The translations under genes and the position numbers were made by a program. 64,000 nucleotides of DNA, taken from positions 1,922,001 through 1,986,000 of the forward strand of contig NZ_JAOWPS010000001.1 of assembly GCF_025753795.1 (NCBI RefSeq). The letters are read 5' to 3'. How positions within the stretch are numbered: position 1 is the stretch's first letter; every line of letters begins with the position of its first letter. This DNA is from Mesorhizobium sp. YC-39. GTDB lineage: Bacteria; Pseudomonadota; Alphaproteobacteria; Rhizobiales; Rhizobiaceae. Shown in pieces: positions 1 through 7,778 of the stretch. The notes beneath the pieces were generated by a model that saw only the letters and a list, made by a program, of their open reading frames with translations, searched no databases and had not been told where the DNA came from.

Positions 1-504
1 GAGGAAGCACAGGCCAAGCGGGCCAGGCTCGACAGTCTCGTCTATTACGAAAGCGGCGTCGCCTCGCTGTCGATCGCGCTCGGCCATGACGCATCTCGCT
101 TTGACCCGGACGCGGCCTTGCCCGACATTCCCGAAACCAACGCCAGCAAGAGCGGCCGCGAACGCGTCATCGAACTGGCGCGCCAGGAAAATCTGACCGT
201 CAGGCAGCTTGCGCAGCGGCTGGGCGGCTATTCCGGCCTTGCCTTCGTCGGCACGCCAAAGACAATCGCCGACGGGATGGAGGAATGGCTCGCCACGGAA
301 GGCTCCGACGGCTTCAACGTCATGTTTCCCTTTCTTCCCGCCGGCCTCGACGACTTTGCCGAGAAAGTGGTGCCTGAATTGCAGCGTCGTGGCATTTTCA
401 GGCGGCAGTATGAGGGATCGACGCTGCGCGAGAATCTCGGCCTCAAGCGGCCACCGAACCGCTTCTTCGAGGGCGGGGAGGGCGCGATCCGCAAGGCGGG
501 ATGA
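1..504 (+). CDS. NtaA/SnaA/DszA-type flavin-dependent monooxygenase, C-terminal part
   Basis: This is the last 167 residues of a bacterial luciferase-like (LLM) monooxygenase; the start lies before the window. The frame is open from base 1. It carries the C-terminal hallmark of the NtaA/SnaA/DszA group: a FVGTPKTIADGMEEW segment followed by a FNVMFPFLPAGLDDFAEKVVPELQRRG-like stretch (split here between residues about 80 and 125) and a terminal YEGSTLRENLGL motif. Such enzymes use FMNH2 supplied by a separate reductase to oxidise C-N or C-S bonds of small substrates. The FMN reductase at 744 and a second, full-length family member at 2248 support a flavin-monooxygenase operon. The substrate cannot be told from the sequence. 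Confidence 0.85.
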   Translation, partial: EEAQAKRARLDSLVYYESGVASLSIALGHDASRFDPDAALPDIPETNASKSGRERVIELARQENLTVRQLAQRLGGYSGLAFVGTPKTIADGMEEWLATEGSDGFNVMFPFLPAGLDDFAEKVVPELQRRGIFRRQYEGSTLRENLGLKRPPNRFFEGGEGAIRKAG

Positions 505-627
505 GACCGGAGGAAATGCTCTGCTCGAACACCCCGGATGGCGTCGACTGCATGGAGATACCGGTCACTCCTGCGCAAGCAGGCGGCGGCTCTCTTTTTT
601 CGACGCCGCCGCAAACAGAAAAATTAT

Positions 628-646
628 CCACGATTTTCCATCGTGG
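628..646. terminator. Inverted repeat CCACGAT-n5-ATCGTGG
   Basis: The arms 628-634 and 640-646 are perfectly complementary with a 5-nt loop. It lies 124 bases after the stop of the first gene and could end its transcript, but there is no run of T after it, so a protein-binding role is equally possible. Confidence 0.3.
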
Positions 647-673
647 CGAGCATCCATTCCTTTCACTCAATCG

Positions 674-700
674 CAATGTCTATAAAAATTATGGACATTG
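674..700. promoter_or_regulatory. 27-bp palindrome upstream of the FMN reductase, probable operator
   Basis: The arms CAATGTC (674-680) and GACATTG (694-700) are perfectly inverted, and the AT-rich interior continues the symmetry with one mismatch, so 12 of 13 positions pair. It ends 43 bases before the ATG at 744. The interior reads TATAAAAATTATG and could overlap a -10 element. A repressor or activator site for the operon is inferred; the regulator is not known. Confidence 0.5.
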
Positions 701-743
701 CAGTCGGGCTGGCAGCCCAAAATCATTGTGAGGCTTTTGCGCC

Positions 744-1304
744 ATGACCAATCCGGCCGTCGTCGGTTTCTCCGGTAATTTCACGCGGCCGTCCAAGACC
801 CGTGGCTTCGTCGATCACATCGTGACGGAGATAGCGGGCAGATATGGGCTGGCGGCCAGCACCCACGACGTCGTCGACCTTGGTCCCAGCCTCGGCAATG
901 CGAAATGGGCGCGCGACCTCGACGCGCAGGCTAGCTTGATCCTCAAACGCATTGTCGCGGCGGACGTGCTCGTCGTCGGCTCGCCCACCTACAAGGGCAG
1001 CTATACCGGCCTGTTCAAGCACTTCTTCGATCTCGTCGATCCCGCGGCCCTCAAGGGCAAGCCGGTGGTGCTGGCGGCAACCGGCGGCGGCGAGCGGCAT
1101 GCGCTGATCGTCGAGCATCAGCTGCGGCCGCTATTCGGCTTCTTCGAGGCCTTTGCGCTGCCGACCGCCGTCTACGCCTCGGACAAGGATTTCGTCGACG
1201 GCATTCTGGTCTCCGAGGCCATCAAGGTGCGGGTCGGGTTGGCTGTGGATGATGTCGGGACAGCGCTTGGCGGCCGCACGCGTGCAAGGGTTGCCGCCGA
1301 ATAG
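744..1304 (+). CDS. NADPH-dependent FMN reductase, SsuE/MsuE type
   Basis: A 186-residue flavodoxin-fold protein of the size of SsuE/MsuE. The N-terminal GFSGNFTRPSKTRGF loop (residues 8-22) matches the phosphate-binding loop of FMN reductases, and VVGSPTYKGSYTGLFKHFFD (about 79-98) is the classic SPTYKGSYTGLLK-like signature. It would supply reduced FMN to the monooxygenases encoded on both sides. It starts at an ATG downstream of a long AT-rich leader and is followed after 41 bases by the rhodanese gene. Assignment to the family is firm; MsuE against SsuE cannot be separated here. Confidence 0.9.
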   Translation: MTNPAVVGFSGNFTRPSKTRGFVDHIVTEIAGRYGLAASTHDVVDLGPSLGNAKWARDLDAQASLILKRIVAADVLVVGSPTYKGSYTGLFKHFFDLVDPAALKGKPVVLAATGGGERHALIVEHQLRPLFGFFEAFALPTAVYASDKDFVDGILVSEAIKVRVGLAVDDVGTALGGRTRARVAAE

Positions 1305-1345
1305 GCGGGGCCGATGTCTCCGCCCAAGCTTTGTAAGGTAGGGTC

Positions 1346-2242
1346 GTGTCCCATTCTCAGTCGTCCCTTGCTGTTCCCGGAACATCCCTTGATGTTCCCG
1401 GTCGTCTGGTCGATGTCGACTGGTTGAAAAACCATCTTCATGCGCGCGATCTCGTGGTGCTCGACGCCACCGTGCCTTACGGCCCCGCTGGCGCCGATGG
1501 GGCCCTGGGCCGCGCCCGCTGGCGGGACGCGCATATCCCGGCCTCCCGCTACGCGGATCTGCAGGGCTCGCTTTCGGATGCCGACGCGCCTTTCTCCTTC
1601 GCCTTTCCGGCAGCCGAAAAACTTGTGCCTGCCTTGCAGGCCCTCGGCGTCCACGACGGCGCGGCCGTCGTCATCTACGACGATTTCCTGAACATGTGGG
1701 CGACGCGCCTGTGGTGGATGCTGCGCGCCATCGGCTTCACCAATGCCGCGGTGCTCGATGGTGGCTGGAAAGCCTGGGTTGCGGCGGGTGAACCGGCCGA
1801 GGCCGGGGAGGGGACGCCGGCGCCCACGCGCCAGCCCTTGTCGGTGCATCCGGTTCCGTCTTTTGTCGATATCGAAGCTGTGCAGGCGCATGTCGCAGGA
1901 CAGCGTCAGGACGAGGCATTGGTCTGCGCGCTGCCGGAAAGCTATTTCACCGGTCAGGACAAGGTCGGCGGCCGCGGCGGGCATATCCCCGGCAGCATCA
2001 ACATTCCGGCCGCCTCGCTGCTGGACGCCGAAGGCAGGTTCCTGGCGGCGGATGCGTTGCGCGCCCACCTTGCGCGCCTCGACGGCGCATCCTCGACCAC
2101 GCTCTATTGCGGCGGCGGCATTTCCGCCACGGTCGTCGCCTTCGCGCTCGGCCTGATCGACCGCGAGGATGTGAACGTCTATGACGGTTCGCTCGAGGAG
2201 TGGAACGCCAACCCGTCCCGACCGCTCGCGGTCGCGGGCTGA
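1346..2242 (+). CDS. Two-domain sulfurtransferase (rhodanese / 3-mercaptopyruvate type)
   Basis: A 298-residue protein with tandem rhodanese domains. The N-terminal domain (about 20-150) holds DATVPYG, GHIPASRY-like and VIYDDFLNMWATRLWWMLR motifs and lacks a catalytic cysteine. The C-terminal domain carries the active-site loop CGGGIS after TLY, in place of the CGSGVT of SseA-type 3-mercaptopyruvate sulfurtransferases. It starts with GTG at 1346; no in-frame ATG is near. The gene ends five bases before the next ATG, so co-transcription and probably translational coupling are likely. It may handle sulfane sulfur released from an organosulfur substrate of the flanking monooxygenases; that is inference. 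Confidence 0.85.
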   Translation: MSHSQSSLAVPGTSLDVPGRLVDVDWLKNHLHARDLVVLDATVPYGPAGADGALGRARWRDAHIPASRYADLQGSLSDADAPFSFAFPAAEKLVPALQALGVHDGAAVVIYDDFLNMWATRLWWMLRAIGFTNAAVLDGGWKAWVAAGEPAEAGEGTPAPTRQPLSVHPVPSFVDIEAVQAHVAGQRQDEALVCALPESYFTGQDKVGGRGGHIPGSINIPAASLLDAEGRFLAADALRAHLARLDGASSTTLYCGGGISATVVAFALGLIDREDVNVYDGSLEEWNANPSRPLAVAG

Positions 2243-2247
2243 CAGCC

Positions 2248-3651
2248 ATGCAAAAGCTGATCCGCCTGAACGGCTTCAAACAGTCGACCGTGAGCCATGC
2301 GGCCGTCGGCGCCTGGCGGCATCCCGAAAACCAGTCGCACCGCTACCGCGAGCTCGACTACTGGACCGAGACGGCGCGAACGCTGGAGGAGGGGCTGTTC
2401 GACGGTCTGTTCATCGCCGACGTGCTCGGCGTTCTGGACACCCATGGCGGCAGCATCGCCGGCACGCTGAAACAGGGCGTGCAGACGCCATCCACCGATC
2501 CGCTGCTGGTCGTGTCTGCCATGGCGGCGGTGACGAAGCATCTCGGCTTCGCCGTCACCGTCTCGACCACCTACGAGCAGCCCTATGCCTTCGCCCGCAA
2601 GATGACGACGCTCGACCATCTCACCGGCGGCCGTATCGGCTGGAACATCGTCACCTCGGCGCTGGAAAGCGCTGCCCGCAATCTCGGCCACGACACGCAG
2701 ATCCCGCATGACGAACGCTATGCGATCGCCGAGGAATTCCTCGAAGTCGTCTACAAGCTCTGGGAAGGCAGCTGGCAGGACGACGCCGTCATCATGGACC
2801 GCGCGGCCGGCGTCTTCGCCGATCCGACCAAGGTCCATGCGTTCGGCCATAAGGGGCGCTATTTTAGCGTGCCCGACGCCTTTTTGGCCGAGCCGTCGCC
2901 GCAGCGCACGCCCGTGCTCTTCCAGGCCGGCATCTCGGAAGCGGGACGCGAGTTTGCCGCCCACCATGCCGAGGGCGTGTTCCTGGCGGTGCACCGGCCC
3001 GATCTCGCCCGCAAGATCGTCGACGACATTCGCGCTCGTGCCGCGCGGTGTGGACGTGATCCGCAAAGCCTGAAGTTCTTCGCCATGGCAACGGTGGTGA
3101 CCGGCGCCGACGACGCCGAGGCGCAGGCGACATTCGATGCCTACCGCGGCGTCATCAGCACCGAAGGACATCTGGCGCGGCTGAGTGCAATCCTGCAGAT
3201 CGACTTGTCGCGGCTCGATCCCGATAAGCCGCTCGAGCATGTCGAGACGGAGGGCATCCGCAGCGTGCTGGAGATCTACACCAGGCTTGATCCGACCCGC
3301 CGCTGGACGCCGCGCGCCATCGGCGAGTTCCTGGGGTTCTCGGGCGGCGGCGCGGAGATTGTCGGTGGCCCGGTGCGGGCAGCCGACCAGCTCGAAAGCT
3401 GGTTCGACGAGGCTGGCATCGACGGCTTCAACATCACCGATCCGATGCCGCTCAAGACCTACCCTGATTTCAATCGCCATGTTCTGCCCGAGCTGCACCG
3501 GCGCGGCCGCGTGCGCGAGCGCTATGAAGGCGCAACCTATCGCGAGAGCTTCTACGGCGCCGGACAGCAACGGGCGCCGGACGACCATCCCGCCAGCGCC
3601 TACCGGAATCTTGTCGATCCGTCCTCCAATGACGTCAGGAAAACGGCATGA
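2248..3651 (+). CDS. NtaA/SnaA/DszA-type FMN-dependent monooxygenase
   Basis: A 467-residue LLM-family monooxygenase, full length. It begins MQKLIRLNGF; an upstream in-frame start at 2200 would overlap the rhodanese gene and add residues with no family match. Recognisable blocks are GAWRHPEN (about 24-31), FIADVLGV, TYEQPYAFARK, GGRIGWNIVTS (about 127-137), DERYAIAEEFLEVVYKLWEGSW and the C-terminal FNITDPMPLKTYPDF...RYEGATYRESF. These enzymes oxidise substrates such as nitrilotriacetate, dibenzothiophene sulfone or pristinamycin II with FMNH2 from a partner. It overlaps the next gene by 4 bases. It is a paralogue of the truncated gene at the window start. Confidence 0.9.
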   Translation: MQKLIRLNGFKQSTVSHAAVGAWRHPENQSHRYRELDYWTETARTLEEGLFDGLFIADVLGVLDTHGGSIAGTLKQGVQTPSTDPLLVVSAMAAVTKHLGFAVTVSTTYEQPYAFARKMTTLDHLTGGRIGWNIVTSALESAARNLGHDTQIPHDERYAIAEEFLEVVYKLWEGSWQDDAVIMDRAAGVFADPTKVHAFGHKGRYFSVPDAFLAEPSPQRTPVLFQAGISEAGREFAAHHAEGVFLAVHRPDLARKIVDDIRARAARCGRDPQSLKFFAMATVVTGADDAEAQATFDAYRGVISTEGHLARLSAILQIDLSRLDPDKPLEHVETEGIRSVLEIYTRLDPTRRWTPRAIGEFLGFSGGGAEIVGGPVRAADQLESWFDEAGIDGFNITDPMPLKTYPDFNRHVLPELHRRGRVRERYEGATYRESFYGAGQQRAPDDHPASAYRNLVDPSSNDVRKTA

Positions 3652-4292
3652 ACGACATCGTCCAAGCCGATCGCCTGTCTGGCGCCACCATATTCAAAGG
3701 TGACCTCGGCGCGCATTTCTCGCTGGTTCCCGCGTCCGACCGCTTTGTCCCGATCATATTGGACGCCGGACTGGACGAAATCGAGGGATTGAAGGTCTCC
3801 ACCGACATCATATCGAGCCATCTCGCCGGCCGGGCCGAAATTGTGTTCGGCGCGCTGACGACGACCTTCGTGCGCGCGGCCGCAAGCGGCGCGCATATCG
3901 TCCAGACCGTGCTTACTTCGCGCGGCTGCCCAGGCTCGGAAGGAACGTTCGTACCGATTTCCAGCCATGAGGCGGGTGCCGACCCGGTACCTGCGGCCGT
4001 GGCCCGGTTCGGAAACCCAGCCGCATCGGGGATACAGGTTGCCGCGCAGTTTGCACTCCTGCCTCTCGCCGCATCGGACTACATCGAGACGATTGCCAAG
4101 ACGCTGGTCTTTCTCCAGGCCGTCGGCCTGCGCACCACCTCCAAGGATTTCGGCACCCGCATCGACGGCGATGCCGCGCATGTGCTGGCAGCCTTTTCGA
4201 CCATACTGACGCATTTTGGCCACCCGGCCGGGCACGTTGTGCTGCAGGCAACACTGGTCGCCAACAGCCCCTCCAAGGACGCCTTCAAGTGA
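3648..4292 (+). CDS. YkoF-type thiamine/hydroxymethylpyrimidine-binding protein
   Basis: A 214-residue protein with two repeats of the YkoF fold, a soluble thiamine/pyrimidine-binding family known from Bacillus subtilis. The first repeat has GAHFSLVP, the GCPG motif and a preceding HIVQTVLTSR strand; the second has QFALLPL...DYIETI, RIDGDAAHVLAAFSTIL and the terminal TLVANSPSKD, closely parallel to YkoF as I recall it. No signal peptide is visible, so it is probably cytoplasmic. It overlaps both neighbours (ATGA with the monooxygenase, GTGA with the permease), so it belongs to the transporter operon and points to a thiamine-related pyrimidine as ligand. Confidence 0.8.
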   Translation: MNDIVQADRLSGATIFKGDLGAHFSLVPASDRFVPIILDAGLDEIEGLKVSTDIISSHLAGRAEIVFGALTTTFVRAAASGAHIVQTVLTSRGCPGSEGTFVPISSHEAGADPVPAAVARFGNPAASGIQVAAQFALLPLAASDYIETIAKTLVFLQAVGLRTTSKDFGTRIDGDAAHVLAAFSTILTHFGHPAGHVVLQATLVANSPSKDAFK

Positions 4293-5215
4293 CTACGGCA
4301 GAGCTGGCGCGACGATCCAACGAAGCATATGAACTCCCGGTAGAGCGATCGGCCGGGGGGCATGATGCAAGTGAGATCGTCATGCTTGTCGACTATTCGC
4401 CTGTTTCGAGGATCGTGGGGCGGCTGACCGGCCCTGGAAAGCGCCTTGGCGTCGCTATCGGCGCGGCATGGCCAGCGACGGTTCTCGTTGTAGCGATAAT
4501 CCTCGTCTGGGAGTTCTATACGCGGCATTCCGGTATCAAACCGACCACGCTGCCGGCGCCGTCGCGCGTCCTTCAGCAGATTATCGAGAACCGTCAGGCG
4601 CTGATCGACAATGCGCTTCCCACGATCGCCGCGACGTTGAGCGGCTTTGCGCTTTCGGTGGCGTCCGCCTTCATCTCCTCGATTCTAGTCGATTTCGTGC
4701 GGCCGCTGCGCCGCGCGCTGTTCCCGGTGTTCATCATCAGCCAGACGCTGCCGCTGGTGGCGATCGCGCCGCTCGTGGTTCTCTGGTTCGGCTTCGGCCT
4801 GCTGCCCAAGATATTGCTGGTCGCGCTGGTCACCTTCTTTCCCATGATGGTGGCGCTGGTCCAGGGCTATGATTCGACCGACAAGGACATGGAGTGGCTG
4901 CTGCGCTCCATGGGCGCAACGCGCGCGCAAGTGTTCCTCAAGGCGCGGCTGCCATCGGCCATCCCCTTCTTCTTCACCGGACTGCGCATTTCGATCACAT
5001 ATGCGGTGGTGGGCGCGATCTTTGCCGAATATTCGGGCGCGGCGAAGGGGCTCGGCATCTACATGCTCAGCGCCAAGAACAACTTTCGCCCCGACCTGGT
5101 GCTGGCGGCGGTGTTCTGCAGCGCGCTCATCACGCTTGTCCTTTTCGGCTGCACGGTGCTGATCGAGCGCCTCTCCATGCCCTGGGAACAAGTGCGCAAG
5201 GACGACCGCAAATGA
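4289..5215 (+). CDS. ABC transporter permease, ThiX/SsuC type
   Basis: A 308-residue integral membrane permease with a BPD_transp_1 domain. It begins with an unusually long, soluble N-terminal extension of about 55 residues before the first transmembrane span (AAWPATVLVVAIILVWEFY). The EAA-like loop reads GATRAQVFLKARLPSAIPFF (about 209-228). Family members import thiamine precursors, sulfonates or nitrate. The start is a GTG overlapping the YkoF stop; the stop overlaps the ATPase start (ATGA). With the ATPase and the NMT1-type binding protein it makes a full importer. Confidence 0.85.
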   Translation: MTTAELARRSNEAYELPVERSAGGHDASEIVMLVDYSPVSRIVGRLTGPGKRLGVAIGAAWPATVLVVAIILVWEFYTRHSGIKPTTLPAPSRVLQQIIENRQALIDNALPTIAATLSGFALSVASAFISSILVDFVRPLRRALFPVFIISQTLPLVAIAPLVVLWFGFGLLPKILLVALVTFFPMMVALVQGYDSTDKDMEWLLRSMGATRAQVFLKARLPSAIPFFFTGLRISITYAVVGAIFAEYSGAAKGLGIYMLSAKNNFRPDLVLAAVFCSALITLVLFGCTVLIERLSMPWEQVRKDDRK

Positions 5216-5979
5216 GCGCCTCCAGGCTTTCTTTGCGTCATGTCGCCAAACGCTTCGGCGCGCTCGACGTGCTGGGCGGCATCAACCTCGATGTCGCGCC
5301 CGGCGAGTTCGTCTCCATTCTCGGCCCGTCGGGATCCGGCAAGTCGACCCTGTTCCAGATCCTGACCGGCGCCACCACGCCCGGCGCGGGAACCATCGCC
5401 TTCGACGGGGCGGAGCTGACCGACCCTGCCGGCAAATTCGCCTTCATGCCGCAACGCGACGCGCTGATGCCGTGGCGGCGCGTCATCGACAATGCCGTGC
5501 TCGGCCTTGAAGTGCAGGGCGTGCCGCGCCGCGAAGCACACCGGCGTGTCGCCCCGCTGCTGGAGCAGTTCGGGCTCGCGGGCTTCGAGCAGCACTATCC
5601 CAGCCAATTGTCGGGCGGCATGCGCCAGCGCGTCGCGCTGTTGCGGACCGTCGTCCAGGACCGGCAGATGCTGCTGCTCGACGAGCCGTTCGGCGCGCTC
5701 GACGCGCTGACGCGCACATCCATGCAGCAATGGCTCGAACGGATGTGGGAGCGTCATCGCTGGACCGCGTTGCTCATCACCCATGATGTGCGGGAGGCCG
5801 TCTTTCTGTCCGACCGGATCTATGTGCTCTCGGCGCGCCCGGCCCGGGTGATCCGCGAGATCGCCGTGCCGCTCGGCCGTCCGCGCACGGTACGCGACCT
5901 TTCCGCTCCAGAAGCGACGCGGATCGAAGCCGAACTTCTCGACGCGCTGCTTGGCAGCGCTTCGCCCGAACTTGCCTGA
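5212..5979 (+). CDS. ABC transporter ATP-binding protein, ThiZ/SsuB type
   Basis: A 255-residue nucleotide-binding subunit. It shows Walker A GPSGSGKST, a Q-loop within MPQRDALMPWR (the DxLxPW signature of the nitrate/sulfonate/thiamine-precursor group), the signature LSGGMRQRV, Walker B MLLLDEPFGALD and the switch histidine in LLITHD. The ATG overlaps the permease stop by four bases. A much longer open frame that reads in from 4894 is only a read-through of the permease gene. It energises the permease encoded just upstream. Confidence 0.9.
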   Translation: MSASRLSLRHVAKRFGALDVLGGINLDVAPGEFVSILGPSGSGKSTLFQILTGATTPGAGTIAFDGAELTDPAGKFAFMPQRDALMPWRRVIDNAVLGLEVQGVPRREAHRRVAPLLEQFGLAGFEQHYPSQLSGGMRQRVALLRTVVQDRQMLLLDEPFGALDALTRTSMQQWLERMWERHRWTALLITHDVREAVFLSDRIYVLSARPARVIREIAVPLGRPRTVRDLSAPEATRIEAELLDALLGSASPELA

Positions 5980-6000
5980 ATTCAAACAAAGGAGACTGAA

Positions 6001-7017
6001 TTGATCGATCGCCGCAACGCAATCAAACTTGTCGCCACCGCATTGGCCGGGGCGATGGTCCTGACAGCCCCCGCCTATGCGCAGGAGGCGAAGAAGGTCA
6101 CTGTCGCCCTCGACTGGACGCCGAACACCAACCATATCGGTCTCTACGTCGCGCGCGAGAAAGGCTTCTACAAAGAGGCGGGCCTCGATGTGGAAATCCT
6201 GCCCTATTCCGACACCGCCGCCGGCACGCTGGTCAGCAATCACCTTGCCGACTTCGGCGTCGCCGGCGTCGGCTTCTATACCCAGCACGCGGCTGGCGCC
6301 GACCTCAAGGCGGTCTACGCGGTCGTCCAGCACGAGACCGGGCGTGTCGTCTTCAATGCCGATCGCGCCGACATCAAATCGCCGAGGGATCTCGACGGCA
6401 AGACCTATGGCGGGTTCGGCAGCGCCTGGGAGACCGCGCTGATCGGCAGCATCATCAGGCACGATGGTGGCAAAGGCGACATCAAGACCGTCACGCTGGG
6501 CACCTCCGCCTATGAGGCGCTGGCCAACGGCTCGGTGGACTTCACGCTCGAGGTCGTGACATGGGAAGGCGTCAAGGCTCAGCTGATCGGCGAGAAGCAG
6601 AAGGCGTTCAAATACGCCGACTACGGCGTGCCCGACCAGCACACGACGCTTCTGGTTTCCAGCGACGCCTATCTCAAGCAATCGCCTGATGCCGCCAGGG
6701 CGTTCCTCGCCGCGACGCAAAAAGGCTATGCCTATGCCGTAGACCATGCCGACGAGGCCGCCGATCTTCTGATTGCCGCCAACCCGGACGCGCTAACCGA
6801 CAAGGATCTTGTCCATGCCTCACTGAAGGCACTTGTCGACGGACACTATCTTCGTGGGGAGGATGGCGCGATCGGCACGATCGATCCCGCCAAGAACGCC
6901 AGCATCGGCGAATACCTTTTCGCCAACGGTATTCTCAAGGACGGCAACGGTGCTGCGCTGACCGCCAAGCCGGATTTTGCGAGCTACATCTCCAACGACT
7001 ATCTGCCGCAGGACTGA
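6001..7017 (+). CDS. NMT1/THI5-like substrate-binding protein, ThiY type
   Basis: A 338-residue periplasmic binding protein. It has a cleavable signal peptide (hydrophobic LVATALAGAMVLTAPAYA, cut before QEAKK). The mature start VTVALDWTPNTNHIGLYVAR and the VGFYTQHAAGADLKAVYAVV segment match the NMT1/THI5-like family that binds hydroxymethylpyrimidine or formylaminopyrimidine; FGSAWETALI is the later hinge motif. It starts at TTG (6001), chosen because AAAGGAG lies at a proper distance (5986-5992) and the signal peptide begins there. It completes the importer encoded at 4289-5979. The YkoF gene in the same operon strengthens a thiamine-precursor ligand. Confidence 0.85.
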   Translation: MIDRRNAIKLVATALAGAMVLTAPAYAQEAKKVTVALDWTPNTNHIGLYVAREKGFYKEAGLDVEILPYSDTAAGTLVSNHLADFGVAGVGFYTQHAAGADLKAVYAVVQHETGRVVFNADRADIKSPRDLDGKTYGGFGSAWETALIGSIIRHDGGKGDIKTVTLGTSAYEALANGSVDFTLEVVTWEGVKAQLIGEKQKAFKYADYGVPDQHTTLLVSSDAYLKQSPDAARAFLAATQKGYAYAVDHADEAADLLIAANPDALTDKDLVHASLKALVDGHYLRGEDGAIGTIDPAKNASIGEYLFANGILKDGNGAALTAKPDFASYISNDYLPQD

Positions 7018-7091
7018 CGCTTCGTGGTGGCAAGGCAGCGCTTTGACGGCAGGACGTGGACAGGTTCACGGCAATCGATTAGCTGAGGTCC

Positions 7092-7775
7092 ATGACGGAA
7101 GCAGAACCAGCAACTGCCAAACGCAAGCGCGGCGGCGCGAAGAAATCGCCACCGCGCTTCAGCCGCGAGCAGCCGGATGTGCGCCGCGCCATGCTGATCG
7201 AGGCGGCGACAAGATGCCTGTCGGTCGGTGGCATCGGCGCCTTCACCGTCGACCGCATCTGCAAGGAGGCGGGCGTCTCGCGCGGCCTGATCAACCACCA
7301 TTTCGAAGGCCGCGACGGACTTCTGGTCGAGGTCTACAAATCCTCGCTCTACGCCAGCGTCAACAACCAGATCGCCGAGGCAAAACGGCGTCGCGCCGAG
7401 AAATCCGACTGGCCACCCGAGGCGTCGCTCGCCGCTTTGGTGCAGTCCAATTTCTCGCCCGACTATTTCAGCCGCGACAATCTGCTGATCTGGCTGTCTC
7501 TATGGGGTGAGATCGCCGTCAATCCGCGGCTCAAGGCGGCGCATCGCGAACTCTACGACGCCTATCGCGCCGAACTCGCCGAGGACATCGCGGCGGTCGC
7601 CGTGCCACGCGGCAGGGATGTCGACGCGCCTGCGCTGGCCCGCAATTTCATCGCTCTGGTAGACGGGCTCTGGCTGGAATGGTGCCTCGACGAAAGCGTA
7701 GTGACGCCGCAAGCTGCCGAAGCCGCCGGCTTCGAGATGCTCGAAGCGCAGGTCGGCCCGCTGCGCGGCATCTGA
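7092..7775 (+). CDS. TetR-family regulator, BetI type
   Basis: A 227-residue repressor-type regulator. The N-terminal HTH reads FTVDRICKEAGVSRGLINHH (about 52-71) followed by FEGRDGLL, as in BetI-type TetR proteins that sense choline, betaine or related amines. The first 25 residues are a basic extension rich in Lys and Arg. The start is the ATG at 7092 after GAGG. It is convergent with the MttB-like gene (stops three bases apart). Its control target is not shown; the palindromes at 674-700 and 11501-11538 are candidates. Confidence 0.85.
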   Translation: MTEAEPATAKRKRGGAKKSPPRFSREQPDVRRAMLIEAATRCLSVGGIGAFTVDRICKEAGVSRGLINHHFEGRDGLLVEVYKSSLYASVNNQIAEAKRRRAEKSDWPPEASLAALVQSNFSPDYFSRDNLLIWLSLWGEIAVNPRLKAAHRELYDAYRAELAEDIAAVAVPRGRDVDAPALARNFIALVDGLWLEWCLDESVVTPQAAEAAGFEMLEAQVGPLRGI

Positions 7776-7778
7776 GGT

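Larger units (their letters stand above)
505..743. other. Intergenic region with two inverted repeats in front of the FMN reductase gene
   Basis: No gene is seen here. The stretch is AT-richer than its surroundings and holds a 7-bp-stem hairpin (628-646) and a 27-bp palindrome (674-700), both described separately. A promoter for the 744-7017 operon most likely lies here. Confidence 0.5.

Noticed and set aside
505..743. TPP riboswitch upstream of the thiamine-precursor operon
   Set aside because: The conserved CTGAGA and related thi-box elements could not be found; only palindromes are present.
5059..6747. A 562-codon open frame on the minus strand opposite the ThiX/Y/Z genes
   Set aside because: The translation has no recognisable domain and is explained by high GC at third positions of the real genes.
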